The notes under the pieces were generated by a model. The model did not search any database. It was given only the letters and a program-made list of their open reading frames with translations, and was not told the DNA's origin. Positions 53,567 to 61,395 of a DNA stretch of 64,000 bases are shown piece by piece. Both the position numbers and the translations under genes were made by a program. Source of the DNA: Bacillota bacterium (GTDB lineage: Bacteria > Bacillota > Sulfobacillia > RBS10-35 > JAJYVN01); the NCBI GenBank assembly GCA_021803205.1, contig JAJZMB010000103.1, forward strand, positions 1 through 64,000, given 5' to 3'. Every line of letters begins with the position of its first letter. The first letter of the stretch is position 1.

Positions 53567-54871
53567 TTGGCGCAGGTCGCGATATGGACCGGCGATCCAT
53601 CCCCGGACAGGTGGCCCGGCGATCTCGGCTTGCCAGAGACGGACCCGGAGCTCGCCGCCGTGCTGGCGCAGGAGCGGCAGCGCGCCCGGAGGCAACTGAG
53701 CCTGCTGGCCTCCGAGAGCATCTCCGGCCGCGCCGCGCGCGAGGCGGAGGACGTGGTGCTGGCGCGCCGCTATGCCGAAGGCCTGCCCGGCGCACGGTTG
53801 GCCGGCGGGTGCGACCATCTGAACACCGTGGAGGAGATCGCCCGGCGGCGCGCGTGCGCCCTCTTCGGCGCCGAATACGCGAACGTACAACCCCATTCCG
53901 GCACGGCTGCCCTGATGGCGGCCTATCAGGCGCTGTGCCGGCCCGGGGATACGATCCTGGCCCTGGATCCCGGGTGTGGCGGCCATTTTGCGCACGGCTC
54001 CCCGGCCAGCCTTGCCGGGCGCCTGTACCGCTTTGTGCATTACGCTGTGCGGCGAGACACCGGGCGCATCGATCCGGACGAGGTGCAGGCGGTGGCGCGC
54101 CGTGAGCGCCCCAACCTGCTCGTCGCCGGAGCCTCTGCCTATCCGCGGGCCATGGACTTCCCCGCCTTCGCGAGCATCGCCGCCTCGGTTGGCGCGCGCC
54201 TGCTGGTCGATATGGCGCACCTCGGGGGCCTGGTCGCGGCGGGGCTGCACCCGAACCCCGTGCCATGGGCCGATGTCGTCGTGGCCGCGACTCACAAGAC
54301 GCTGTGCGGGCCGCGCGGCGGCATGGTCCTCTGCCGTGGGGCATGCGCGCGGGCCGTCGACCGCGCGGTGTTCCCCGGGATCCAGGGGGCAGCGCAGATG
54401 CAGTCGGTCGCCGCCAAGGCGGTCTGTCTCCTGGCCGCCGCCGGGCCGGAGTTCGCGGCCTACCAGCGGCGGGTGGTGCGGAATGCGGCCGCGCTGGCGG
54501 CCGCACTGACCTCTTGTGGCCTTCACCTGGTGACGGGCGGCACGGACACACATCTGCTGGTGGTCGATCTGCGGGCCCAGGGCCTCTCCGGCCGGCAGGC
54601 GGAACGGGCCTTAGCCGCGGCGGGCATCCTCTGCAACCGGCAGCCGGTGCCGTTCGACCCACTTCCGCCGGTGCGCAGCAGTGGCATCCGGTTCGGTACG
54701 ACGGTGGTCACCGCGCGCGGGATGGACCAACCCGAGATGCGGGAGATCGCCGCTATCTCCGCAGCCGTGCTCACCGCGGCGGAGGCCGGGCGGCAAGCGT
54801 GCGACGCCGTCGCGGCCTCCGCCGCCCTCCAGGTTGCGGAACTGGCCGGCCGCTTCCCCTTGCCCGAATGA
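53567..54871 (+). CDS. Serine hydroxymethyltransferase-like PLP protein
   Basis: The protein has 434 residues from a TTG 9 nt after GGGGAGGG; an ATG at 53465 overlapping the previous stop would add 34 unlikely residues. The PLP fold of GlyA is clear: LASESIS, RYAEGLPG, NVQPHSGTAA, GGHFAHG, GASAYPRAMDF, VDMAHLGGLVAAG, and the PLP lysine in ATHKTLCGPRGG (Lys244). However the RYYGGCE segment reads RLAGGCD: both tyrosines equivalent to E. coli Tyr64/Tyr65 are replaced (Leu78, Ala79). It may act on another amino acid or lack folate-dependent activity. Confidence 0.82.
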   Translation: MAQVAIWTGDPSPDRWPGDLGLPETDPELAAVLAQERQRARRQLSLLASESISGRAAREAEDVVLARRYAEGLPGARLAGGCDHLNTVEEIARRRACALFGAEYANVQPHSGTAALMAAYQALCRPGDTILALDPGCGGHFAHGSPASLAGRLYRFVHYAVRRDTGRIDPDEVQAVARRERPNLLVAGASAYPRAMDFPAFASIAASVGARLLVDMAHLGGLVAAGLHPNPVPWADVVVAATHKTLCGPRGGMVLCRGACARAVDRAVFPGIQGAAQMQSVAAKAVCLLAAAGPEFAAYQRRVVRNAAALAAALTSCGLHLVTGGTDTHLLVVDLRAQGLSGRQAERALAAAGILCNRQPVPFDPLPPVRSSGIRFGTTVVTARGMDQPEMREIAAISAAVLTAAEAGRQACDAVAASAALQVAELAGRFPLPE

Positions 54872-54873
54872 CG

Positions 54874-54890
54874 TGATGCCTTCGGCATCA
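54874..54890 (+). terminator. Small hairpin after the SHMT-like gene
   Basis: TGATGCC (54874-54880) pairs with GGCATCA (54884-54890) across a 3-nt loop, starting 3 bp after the stop. There is no U-tract, so it may only slow transcription. The rest of the 244-bp gap before coaE shows nothing. Confidence 0.35.
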
Positions 54891-55115
54891 GGCCCGGCTC
54901 CGGGGCATAGGGGCTCCCTGTCCGTCCGGCAGGGACACCTGCGGGCGGGCGATGGGGCTCTGCGGGTGCATCGGTGCCGGCCGTACCACCCCGGTCGGGG
55001 GATGGGGCATCCAGAGCAAGGGATACGGGGACCCGCAGCGGCGGACAGAGGGAGGCGCGGCAGCCGTTGCGTCGCGTGCCTCCGTGCCGGAAGCGGGCGA
55101 CGGGAGGCTTGGCGG

Positions 55116-55748
55116 GTGCTGGTGGTCGGTCTGACCGGAGGCATGGCTTCGGGCAAGAGCACCGCGGCGGCGGCGCTGGAGGCAGCGGGCGCCCCCGTGC
55201 TCCGGTCGGACACCTTGGCCCGTGAGGTGGTGGCACCCGGCGGGTCCGCCCTCGCGGATATTGTGCGGACCTTCGGACCCGGGATGCTCCGTCCGGACGG
55301 GACGCTGGCACGGGCCGCCCTGGCGGAGGTGATCTTCGCCGATGCGACGGCGCGGCGGCGTTTGGAGGCGATCACGCACCCGCCGATTCGCAGGCGGACG
55401 CTGGAGTGGCTGGCGGAACGGGCGCGCGACGGAATGCCCGCCGCAGTCTGTGATATCCCGCTCCTGTTCGAGGTCGGCCTGGGCGAACCGGGCAGCTTCA
55501 TCGATCGCATCTGGGTGGTCTCCGTGGGCGAGGAGACGCAACTGCGCCGCCTCATGGCCCGCGACGGCCTTGACCGGTCGGCGGCCCTGGCCCGGCTGCG
55601 TGCGCAGTGGCCGCTGGCGGAGAAGGCGCGCCGCGCCCACCTGGTCCTCCACAACGAGGGCACGCCGGAAGAACTTGCCGCCGCTGCGCGGCAGGCCTGG
55701 AGCGCGCTGCACGTCGAGGTCGCCGGGGGCCGGCCGCGTGACCGCTGA
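55116..55748 (+). CDS. coaE: Dephospho-CoA kinase
   Basis: The protein has 210 residues from a GTG 8 nt after GGGAGG. P-loop VGLTGGMASGKST, the SDTLAREVVAPG substrate region, the ITHPPIRRR lid segment and CDIPLLFEVGL are diagnostic. It performs the last step of coenzyme A synthesis, phosphorylating dephospho-CoA. It overlaps the following transglycosylase gene by 11 bp. Position after polA and mutM matches Bacillus gene order. Confidence 0.94.
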   Translation: MLVVGLTGGMASGKSTAAAALEAAGAPVLRSDTLAREVVAPGGSALADIVRTFGPGMLRPDGTLARAALAEVIFADATARRRLEAITHPPIRRRTLEWLAERARDGMPAAVCDIPLLFEVGLGEPGSFIDRIWVVSVGEETQLRRLMARDGLDRSAALARLRAQWPLAEKARRAHLVLHNEGTPEELAAAARQAWSALHVEVAGGRPRDR

Positions 55749-56343
55749 GGGGCGAAGGCGCCGCCGGCGCTGGCACCCGCGGCGTCTGCTGACGCTGCTG
55801 CTGTTGGTGACCGGGATCATCTGCACCTACCGGCTGGTGTACGCCCTCTATCCCTATCCCTACCGTGCCGAGGTGGCGGCCGCGAGCAGCAGTACTGGCG
55901 TGCAGCCGTTGCTGCTGCTCGCCGTGATGCGGACCGAGAGCCGGTTCCGCTCAGGTGCGGTTTCCGCCAAGGGAGCGATCGGGCTCTTGCAACTCACGCC
56001 GGCGACCGCAGCCTGGGTGGCGCGGCAGCGCGGCCTGCGCACCGCCTTTGGGCGCAGCGACCTCCTGGACCCCGCGTACAACATCTCCGCGGGGGCCTGG
56101 TACCTGGGCTACCTGTTGCGGCTCTTTGGCGGGCGGTTGCCGCCGGCCGTCGCCGCCTACAACGCCGGACCGACGCCGGTGACCGAATGGCTGCGCGGCG
56201 GGACCTGGAACGGGACCGGGGCGGAAGCCGAGGCCATCCCCTTCCCGGAGACGCGCCTGTTCGTCCGCAGGGTGCTGGGGGCTTATGCCGTATACGGCCG
56301 CCTCTATCCGGGTGTGGGCGGGGCTGTGCCGGGCGCAGGGTGA
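55738..56343 (+). CDS. Membrane-anchored lytic transglycosylase (SLT family)
   Basis: The protein has 201 residues from a GTG overlapping the end of coaE. An Arg-rich start precedes one membrane helix (about 16-38), then the SLT fold: catalytic Glu in MRTESRF, GAIGLLQLTPATA, ISAGAWYLGYLL and AAYNAGPTPV. It cleaves peptidoglycan glycan strands with formation of 1,6-anhydro ends, outside the membrane. The same coaE-SLT pairing occurs in Bacillota. The terminal Gly/Pro stretch is short and disordered. Confidence 0.9.
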   Translation: MTAEGRRRRRRWHPRRLLTLLLLVTGIICTYRLVYALYPYPYRAEVAAASSSTGVQPLLLLAVMRTESRFRSGAVSAKGAIGLLQLTPATAAWVARQRGLRTAFGRSDLLDPAYNISAGAWYLGYLLRLFGGRLPPAVAAYNAGPTPVTEWLRGGTWNGTGAEAEAIPFPETRLFVRRVLGAYAVYGRLYPGVGGAVPGAG

Positions 56344-56569
56344 AGCGGCCTCGGTGTGAGCAGGCGGCGGCGGAACCGTTGCTGTTGCCGCTCCACGTCC
56401 AGGGTCCGCGACCACGATCGCTCGACCACAATGATTTGGGCGACGTTATGCGATGGAGCGCATATCCAAGGCTACGGGCGTCGTCACGGCTCGGCGCTGG
56501 CCGACCGACGCCGGAGGAGATTCCGTCGGATGGTGTCGCCTGACGTCAAAGGCGGTCGGGTGGCAGCGC

Positions 56570-56598
56570 ATGACGTCGCACGGGGCCGGGTTCATACT
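56570..56598 (+). promoter_or_regulatory. Candidate promoter of the AbrB-like gene
   Basis: ATGACG (56570-56575) and CATACT (56593-56598) are 17 bp apart, about 65 bp before the AbrB-like coding region. Neither hexamer is perfect. The rest of 56344-56660 contains no recognisable gene. Confidence 0.35.
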
Positions 56599-56666
56599 GG
56601 ACGCGCCGGAAGGAACACCGCGCCCGCCCTGGTCGGGCGCGGAGGATGGGGTGACGGGAGCTGGCC

Positions 56667-56885
56667 ATTGAGCGCGTTCGCAACGGATCCGTCGCGCTGC
56701 CGGAGGCGGCGCGTATCGCCCTCGGACTTATCCCCGGCGACCCGGTCCTGATCGCCTGTGGAGAAAACTGCATCGTCATGTCCCGCGCCACCCCCCGCCA
56801 TGAAGACCGCCGTCCCCACGGAGACCGTCTGGCCGGGGTCTTGCCCCTGCGGGTGGGGCTGACGGTGAGCGTACCCGAGAGGTAG
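56667..56885 (+). CDS. AbrB/SpoVT-type DNA-binding protein with non-standard start
   Basis: The protein has about 72 residues. The swapped-hairpin AbrB pattern is clear: IERVRNGSVALPEAARIALGL, then GDPVLIACGENCIVMS, with a short C-terminal tail. AbrB-like proteins are transition-state or antitoxin-type regulators. In frame there is no ATG, GTG or TTG: upstream reads ATG GGG TGA CGG GAG CTG GCC ATT GAG. ATT at 56667 lies 6 nt after GGGAG and is the best candidate; CTG at 56661 is the alternative. It may be poorly translated on purpose, mutated, or affected by a sequence error. Confidence 0.6.
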   Translation: MERVRNGSVALPEAARIALGLIPGDPVLIACGENCIVMSRATPRHEDRRPHGDRLAGVLPLRVGLTVSVPER

Positions 56886-57282
56886 CCCCTGCCGCGGCTG
56901 TGGCGGCCCTTCCCCTTTCGTCCCCGGACGGGCGCGGCGAGACGCTTCCGGCGGCTGGCGGCCCGGGTGTGGGCACCGGCGTGTCTCGCCCGCGCCACGG
57001 ACCGGAACGATGCCGTCTGATGCGGAGCGAGGCTGGCGGGGCCGCGCGGGCGGCACGCTGGCCCCGCCCGGTGTCCGCCCGGTTCGGGCGTCGATCACCG
57101 GTCCGCCGCCGACAGGGCATCCGCGGGGTTCGTGGCAGTTGTGGCTGACCACAGCTGGTTGGGAGCAAACCCCTACCTCTGCCCGCAGCGGCTCCCTGCT
57201 ATCGCCTGATTGTGGGTGTATGCCAGCGTTTGATTGTGTCGCCAGGAACGGTGTTGCGGGCTCCGGGCAGGGGCCGCAACGC

Positions 57283-57342
57283 CCCGGTCCTGATCGAGCA
57301 GGACCGGGCGCACCGGCCGGCGCGCAGGACCGGCCGGTGCGC
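57283..57342 (-). terminator. Two consecutive hairpins after the sulfatase gene
   Basis: 57283-57292 pairs with 57299-57308 (10 bp), and 57308-57320 pairs with 57330-57342 (13 bp). They lie within 80 bp downstream of the minus-strand sulfatase stop. The remainder of 56886-57282 has no gene; it contains a repeated TGATTGTG around 57210-57240. Confidence 0.55.
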
Positions 57343-57359
57343 CCGCGAGACGGGGAGCT

Positions 57360-58724
57360 TCAGTCGCCGACTTCCTCGGGTGTCACCCGGCGTTGTCCGG
57401 CGCGCCGCACCGGCGCCTGGACGATCTCCGGCGCCGCCTCACCGGCCAGGACCATCCGCCGCACAAGGCGTTCCCGCATCCTGTCGGCCACGGCGCTGTG
57501 GGAATCGAGCCCGATCAGGTTGGTCAATTCGTAGGGATCGGCCTCCAGGTCGTACAGGTACTGCTCGGTGTAACGCTCGGCACCGGCGTGCTCGCTGCCG
57601 CGGCGGTCAGGGGCGTCGACCCCGTACTTCCAGCGGCGGGTCCGCACCGCCCGCCCGACCTGCGCCTCGCTGATCTGGACGAAGACCTCCTCGGGCCAGC
57701 CGGAGCGCTCACCGCGCAGCAGCGGCAAGATCGACCGTCCCTGCATCGTCTCCGGAACCGGCAGTCCGCAGGCGGACAGCAGGGTGGGGGGGATGTCCAC
57801 CAGGCTCACCAGTTCCGGGACGCGACCCCCGCCGCCGAAGCCGGGCCCCCGCAACGCGCAGGGCACATGAATAGAACTCTCGTGGCAGGAACGCTTGTAC
57901 TCGCCGTTGCGCGTCTTGAAGTGGTTACCGTGATCGGAGGTGAAGAGCACGATGGTGTCGCGGTCGAGCCCCAGGCTCTTGAGCGCGTCGAGGATCCGGC
58001 CCAGCGCCTCGTCCAGTCGCTTGACCATGCCGTAGTAACCGGCGAGGTGCTGGTGTGTGGAGCCGCCGAGTGCGGCCAGATCCGGCGGGATCCAGCGTGC
58101 CGTGTACCGCTCTCGGTAGCCGTCTGGCGGCGGGTAGTCGTCCAGATGGTTCTGGTGATGCGGTTCCAGATAGGAGATCATCAGGAAGAAGGGGTCATCC
58201 TGGCAACGGTCGATCTGGCGGATCGCCGCGTCGGTCAGGGCGTCGACGCGGTACCCTGGCAACCGGACCGCTTTGCCGTCGTTGTCGTACACGGTGGTGT
58301 GGTAGCCGTCGGAGGTGTGCTCCAGGGCGTTGGCCGCGAGCCAGTAATCGTAACCGCCCCGTTCGTCGGGCGCCACGGCCCCGCCGCCGCGTGTGCGCGC
58401 CAGGTGCCACTTGCCGATGTACCCGGTCCGATAGCCCGCGCGACCAAAGCACGTGGCGAGCGTCACCGCGTCCGGCCGCAGACCGATGCCGTTGTGAAAG
58501 ACCCCCGTCGTGGTGGCGTACTGGCCGGTTTGCAGACACGACCGCGCCGGCGCGCACACCGGCTGGCAGGTGAAGAACTGCGGCAGATGAGTCCCGTCAA
58601 GCGCCATGCGGTCGAAGTTCGGGGTCAGATCGCACGGATTGCCGCCGAGTCCCGTCGTGTCCCATCGCTGCTGGTCGGTGAAAAACACCACGACGTTGGG
58701 CCTGTCGTTTCGTCTCCTGGTCAC
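57360..58724 (-). CDS. Sulfatase (alkaline-phosphatase superfamily, Cys-type)
   Basis: The protein has 454 residues from a GTG 10 nt after GGGGAGG; a GTG 36 bp upstream is possible. Motifs: VVFFTDQQRWDTTG (metal Asp), the formylglycine site CAPAR at Cys57, YIGKWHLA, YLEPHHQNH and FTSDHGNHFKTRNGEYKRSCHE. It differs from the first sulfatase in this window in the sequence around the substrate pocket. No signal peptide is present. It needs a formylglycine-generating enzyme or anaerobic maturase not encoded here. It stands alone and ends in two hairpins. Confidence 0.88.
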   Translation of the reverse strand: MTRRRNDRPNVVVFFTDQQRWDTTGLGGNPCDLTPNFDRMALDGTHLPQFFTCQPVCAPARSCLQTGQYATTTGVFHNGIGLRPDAVTLATCFGRAGYRTGYIGKWHLARTRGGGAVAPDERGGYDYWLAANALEHTSDGYHTTVYDNDGKAVRLPGYRVDALTDAAIRQIDRCQDDPFFLMISYLEPHHQNHLDDYPPPDGYRERYTARWIPPDLAALGGSTHQHLAGYYGMVKRLDEALGRILDALKSLGLDRDTIVLFTSDHGNHFKTRNGEYKRSCHESSIHVPCALRGPGFGGGGRVPELVSLVDIPPTLLSACGLPVPETMQGRSILPLLRGERSGWPEEVFVQISEAQVGRAVRTRRWKYGVDAPDRRGSEHAGAERYTEQYLYDLEADPYELTNLIGLDSHSAVADRMRERLVRRMVLAGEAAPEIVQAPVRRAGQRRVTPEEVGD

Positions 58725-59049
58725 CCTGGCACCGCCTCCCCGTTCCTTGGCACCTTGCACCGGTGCTGTTGCTGCAAGAGCCCTTGTGTGCCAGGCTGCG
58801 GTTTCCGCCCCCCGCGTGCCCGAGACGTTCGCGCCCCGGTCCGAACCGGAAACCCACCGCTTGCAGCCAGAGCATAGGTCGTCCGCTGGATCCCAGTCTC
58901 CTGCCGCGGAATGTGCGGTGCGCGCAGGGCACTGACGCGCGTACTGCGGGCCGGTGGGTGAGCGGGTGCGGACAAAACAGCGGTGCCGCCCTTGCCGCTA
59001 TCTGGGCCCGATGGCTTCCGGGATAGGTCGGTGTATTATCTCCGTGGCC
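58725..59049. other. Divergent gap between the sulfatase and the zinc-finger gene
   Basis: No gene is recognisable. Near the right end TATTAT (59034-59039) could be a -10 element, but no -35 is placed correctly. If used, it would give a leader of only a few bases before the ATG at 59050. Confidence 0.35.
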
Positions 59050-59463
59050 ATGCGGCTCGACCGGGGGTGGGCTTTGAACGCGTATCTCGACCGGGTCCTC
59101 GCGCAACTGGAGTTGGACGGCTGGTCGGGCGCCGAGGCACGGCGACGGTGGACGGAACGGGGCTGGGAGGAGCTGCTGCCGGTGGCGATGAACCACCTGT
59201 CCGCCGAGGCGGTGGCTGCCGATCTGCGGCGGCACACGTGTTGCGAGATTTGCGGGCATCCGCTGCATCAGGTGCTGGGGGACGTCGCCGTGCCGGTCGG
59301 CGGTGCGCTGCTTTTGGTGCGCAACCTGCCGCACACCGCAGCGTGCAGTTGCGGCTACGCGCGCCCCCTGGTCCCGGAGGTGTGGACGGTTGCCGCGACG
59401 GCCTACCTCCGGCGCCATCCGCAGGCGCGCGAGGCCGATGCGCCAACCGTGGCCAGTGGGTGA
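59050..59463 (+). CDS. YgiT/MqsA-type zinc-finger protein
   Basis: The protein has 137 residues. The N-terminal ~65 residues are helical (AYLDRVLAQLELDGWSGAEARRRWTERGWEELL) and unassigned. The second half has the YgiT-type finger: CEICGHPL, a strand pair GDVAVPVGGALLLVRNLP, then CSCGYARPLVPEVW. In MqsA and related antitoxins this zinc domain binds the toxin, usually ahead of a DNA-binding helix-turn-helix; here the extra domain is N-terminal and differs. No RelE/MqsR-like toxin gene is adjacent. TTG at 59074, after GGGGGTGG, is an alternative start. Confidence 0.7.
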   Translation: MRLDRGWALNAYLDRVLAQLELDGWSGAEARRRWTERGWEELLPVAMNHLSAEAVAADLRRHTCCEICGHPLHQVLGDVAVPVGGALLLVRNLPHTAACSCGYARPLVPEVWTVAATAYLRRHPQAREADAPTVASG

Positions 59464-59828
59464 CGCGCCCGTGTGCGCGCGGGCTAATGGCGCCGCACCG
59501 GCGTCGCGGGCGGGCGGCGCGGCCCCGGTACGACGGTTGCCGGCGGCGGGGCTCTTTAGTTTGCTCAGGATCTGGCTCAGTTCCGGTCGCGCTGGCCCCG
59601 TTTCGCGACGGGATCCTTCACGTGCAGACCTACCTCCGGACCCGCGGGGAGCCGCTTGCCGGGACGAGTGCGCTCCGTGGCAGAGGTTCCCGCCGACCTT
59701 GGCCATGTGCCGGTGCCGAAGTTCCTCCACGTCGGCAGCGTGCATGGCGATCTTCTAGTTCCTGCGCACACGGCTTCCCCGTCAGGGGGACCCCGCCTGC
59801 CCGGCACGTCCAGCTCAAAACGGGCACG
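59464..59828. other. Intergenic stretch before the tRNA terminator
   Basis: No gene or RNA is recognised. Open frames on the minus strand (for example around 59577-59807) are Arg/Gly/Pro-rich and have no binding site or family resemblance. Confidence 0.4.
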
Positions 59829-59863
59829 AAAAACGGGACTCCCTGGTGTTTGTGGAAGTCCCG
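59829..59863 (-). terminator. Rho-independent terminator of the tRNA-Leu pair
   Basis: On the minus strand CGGGACT pairs with AGTCCCG across a 16-nt loop and is followed by five T residues (plus-strand A-run at 59829-59833). It is the only hairpin in this window with a clear U-tract. Confidence 0.8.
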
Positions 59864-59899
59864 CCCATGACCCGTTATCTCTTGTGCTCCAAGGAGATT

Positions 59900-59984
59900 T
59901 GGTGCGAGAGGGGGGACTTGAACCCCCACGGCTTGCGCCACACGCCCCTCAAACGTGCCTGTCTGCCTGTTCCAGCACTCTCGC
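59900..59984 (-). tRNA. tRNA-Leu (anticodon GAG)
   Basis: The 85-nt gene includes an encoded CCA. The acceptor stem GCGAGAG pairs with CTCTCGC, the variable arm is long (class II), and the T-arm contains GGTTCAAGTCC. The anticodon loop TTGAGGG gives GAG, reading CUC and CUU. It is downstream of tRNA-Leu(CAG) in the same transcript. Confidence 0.92.
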
Positions 59985-60054
59985 AAGACATGCCGTCCGT
60001 AACGAAGATCATAGGCGCCGGGCGAGGTCCCCGGCGCCATGTCACTGGCAGTAT

Positions 60055-60141
60055 TGGTGCCGGAGGTGGGATTTGAACCCACACAGGCTTTCGCCCACGG
60101 CGCCCTGAACACCGCGTGTCTGCCGATTCCACCACTCCGGC
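60055..60141 (-). tRNA. tRNA-Leu (anticodon CAG)
   Basis: The 87-nt gene includes an encoded CCA. The acceptor stem GCCGGAG pairs with CTCCGGC, with a long variable arm and a standard T-loop (GGTTCAAATCC). The anticodon loop TTCAGGG gives CAG, reading CUG, the main leucine codon in this GC-rich DNA. It is first in the pair, 18 bp downstream of a strong promoter. Confidence 0.93.
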
Positions 60142-60159
60142 GTGATGGCTGCGAGGCGG

Positions 60160-60189
60160 ATGATAGCACGGGCGGCGCAAACGGGTCAA
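60160..60189 (-). promoter_or_regulatory. Promoter of the tRNA-Leu pair
   Basis: On the minus strand TTGACC (60184-60189) and TATCAT (60160-60165) are 18 bp apart with an extended TGC before the -10. It is close to consensus, as expected for a stable-RNA operon. Confidence 0.75.
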
Positions 60190-60250
60190 CGACTCTATGG
60201 GCGTCGCGGGGCGCTCCGGAGTACCATGCGACCGGGCGGAGCCGACCGGA

Positions 60251-60297
60251 CCAACGATCTCCGCGCGCGCCGGGCTGGCGCACGCGGAGATCGTTGG
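60251..60297 (-). terminator. Hairpin after the sugar isomerase-like gene
   Basis: Bases 60251-60265 pair perfectly with 60283-60297 (15 bp), with additional inner G-C pairs. It lies 28 bp past the stop of the minus-strand gene at 60325 and just before the tRNA promoter, insulating the two units. Confidence 0.65.
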
Positions 60298-60324
60298 CGA
60301 AGCGGTCAGGCGGTGCGCGGAACG

Positions 60325-61080
60325 TCAGAGTCGTCCCCATGCGCGCAGGTTGTTCAGGCTGAGTTCCACCGCCAAGAGGGGCGGGCGTTGTTTGCAGGCG
60401 TCCTGCTCGACAATGTACCATTCGGTCCCCGCCGCGTCGCCCGCCGCGAAGATGGCCGAGAAGTCGATGGAACCCGTGCCCACCTCGGCGAACGAGCCGT
60501 CTGCGGCCATGTCCTTGATGTGCAGCAGGCTGCAGCGCGCGCCGAGCTTGCGGATGTAGGCCGCCGGATCGACACCCGCCTTCTGGGCCCAGTAGACGTC
60601 CAGTTCGGCGCGCAGGTGTGCGGGGTCCGTCTCCTCCAGCAGGAGGTCCAGGCCGTACCGGTCGCCCACGCGGAAGAACTCGCGGTCGTGGTTGTGGTAG
60701 CCGAGGGCCAGGCCCTCGGCCGCCAGCCGCCTGCCCAACTCGCCGAGGTCCTTGGCCGCTTGCCTGAACCCGGCCTCGTCCCGGGCATACCGGGCGGGGA
60801 GCGAGGGTACCGTCACAAACCGGGCTCCGATCGTATGGTGCAGGTGCACGGCGGCACCGAAATCCTGCAGTATGGCGTCGAGGCCGGTGTGCGTCCCGGC
60901 CGCCGCGATACCGAGTTCGTTCAGGAGATCGCGGATCTCCTCCGCGGTCAGACCACCGTACCCGGCAAACTCGACCGCCGGATAGCCCATGCGCGCCACC
61001 CTGGTCAGGGTGCCGCGGAAGTCCTGTCTCTGATCCTCGCGCACTGTATACATCTGAAGAGCAACCCGCCCGTTGGCCAA
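60325..61080 (-). CDS. Sugar-phosphate isomerase/epimerase-like TIM-barrel protein
   Basis: The protein has 251 residues from a TTG 10 nt after GGAGGGGG. It has the xylose-isomerase-like (AP endonuclease 2) barrel: VALQMYTVRED in the first strand, AVEFAGYGG (Glu), ALGYHNHDREF (His), AELDVYWAQKAG (Asp), SLLHIKDM and a final Glu in YIVEQD. It is similar to proteins near inositol and sugar catabolic genes (IolE/IolH-like). No such operon is beside it, so the substrate is open. Confidence 0.85.
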   Translation of the reverse strand: MANGRVALQMYTVREDQRQDFRGTLTRVARMGYPAVEFAGYGGLTAEEIRDLLNELGIAAAGTHTGLDAILQDFGAAVHLHHTIGARFVTVPSLPARYARDEAGFRQAAKDLGELGRRLAAEGLALGYHNHDREFFRVGDRYGLDLLLEETDPAHLRAELDVYWAQKAGVDPAAYIRKLGARCSLLHIKDMAADGSFAEVGTGSIDFSAIFAAGDAAGTEWYIVEQDACKQRPPLLAVELSLNNLRAWGRL

Positions 61081-61395
61081 CGTCGCCGAACCCCCTCCTC
61101 GGCCGACCGGTGCCCCGCGTCCCCCCACGGCGGCGCTCGGCGACCCCCACTCGGTTTCGCTTCGGGAACCGGGTGCCCTGCCGCCCTGCATGCGACTAAT
61201 GCCGCGCATGCGCCTGATCCCGCTCGCACTTCCGCGCACGCGTCGCCGGTCCCGGCGGGACGACACCTTCGGGGACGGGCGCCGCCGGCTGCCGCAACAG
61301 CGCCTCCGGGGCACGCGGCAGTACGGATTGGGCGCGGTGGGTGAGGGGGCGACCGGCGGCGGAGTGTGCAGGTCCCCACCCGGTCGCCGGGGGAT
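61081..61395. other. Intergenic gap, nothing recognised
   Basis: Apart from the GGAGGGGG of the isomerase-like gene near its left end, no promoter, repeat or RNA is evident. Confidence 0.4.
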
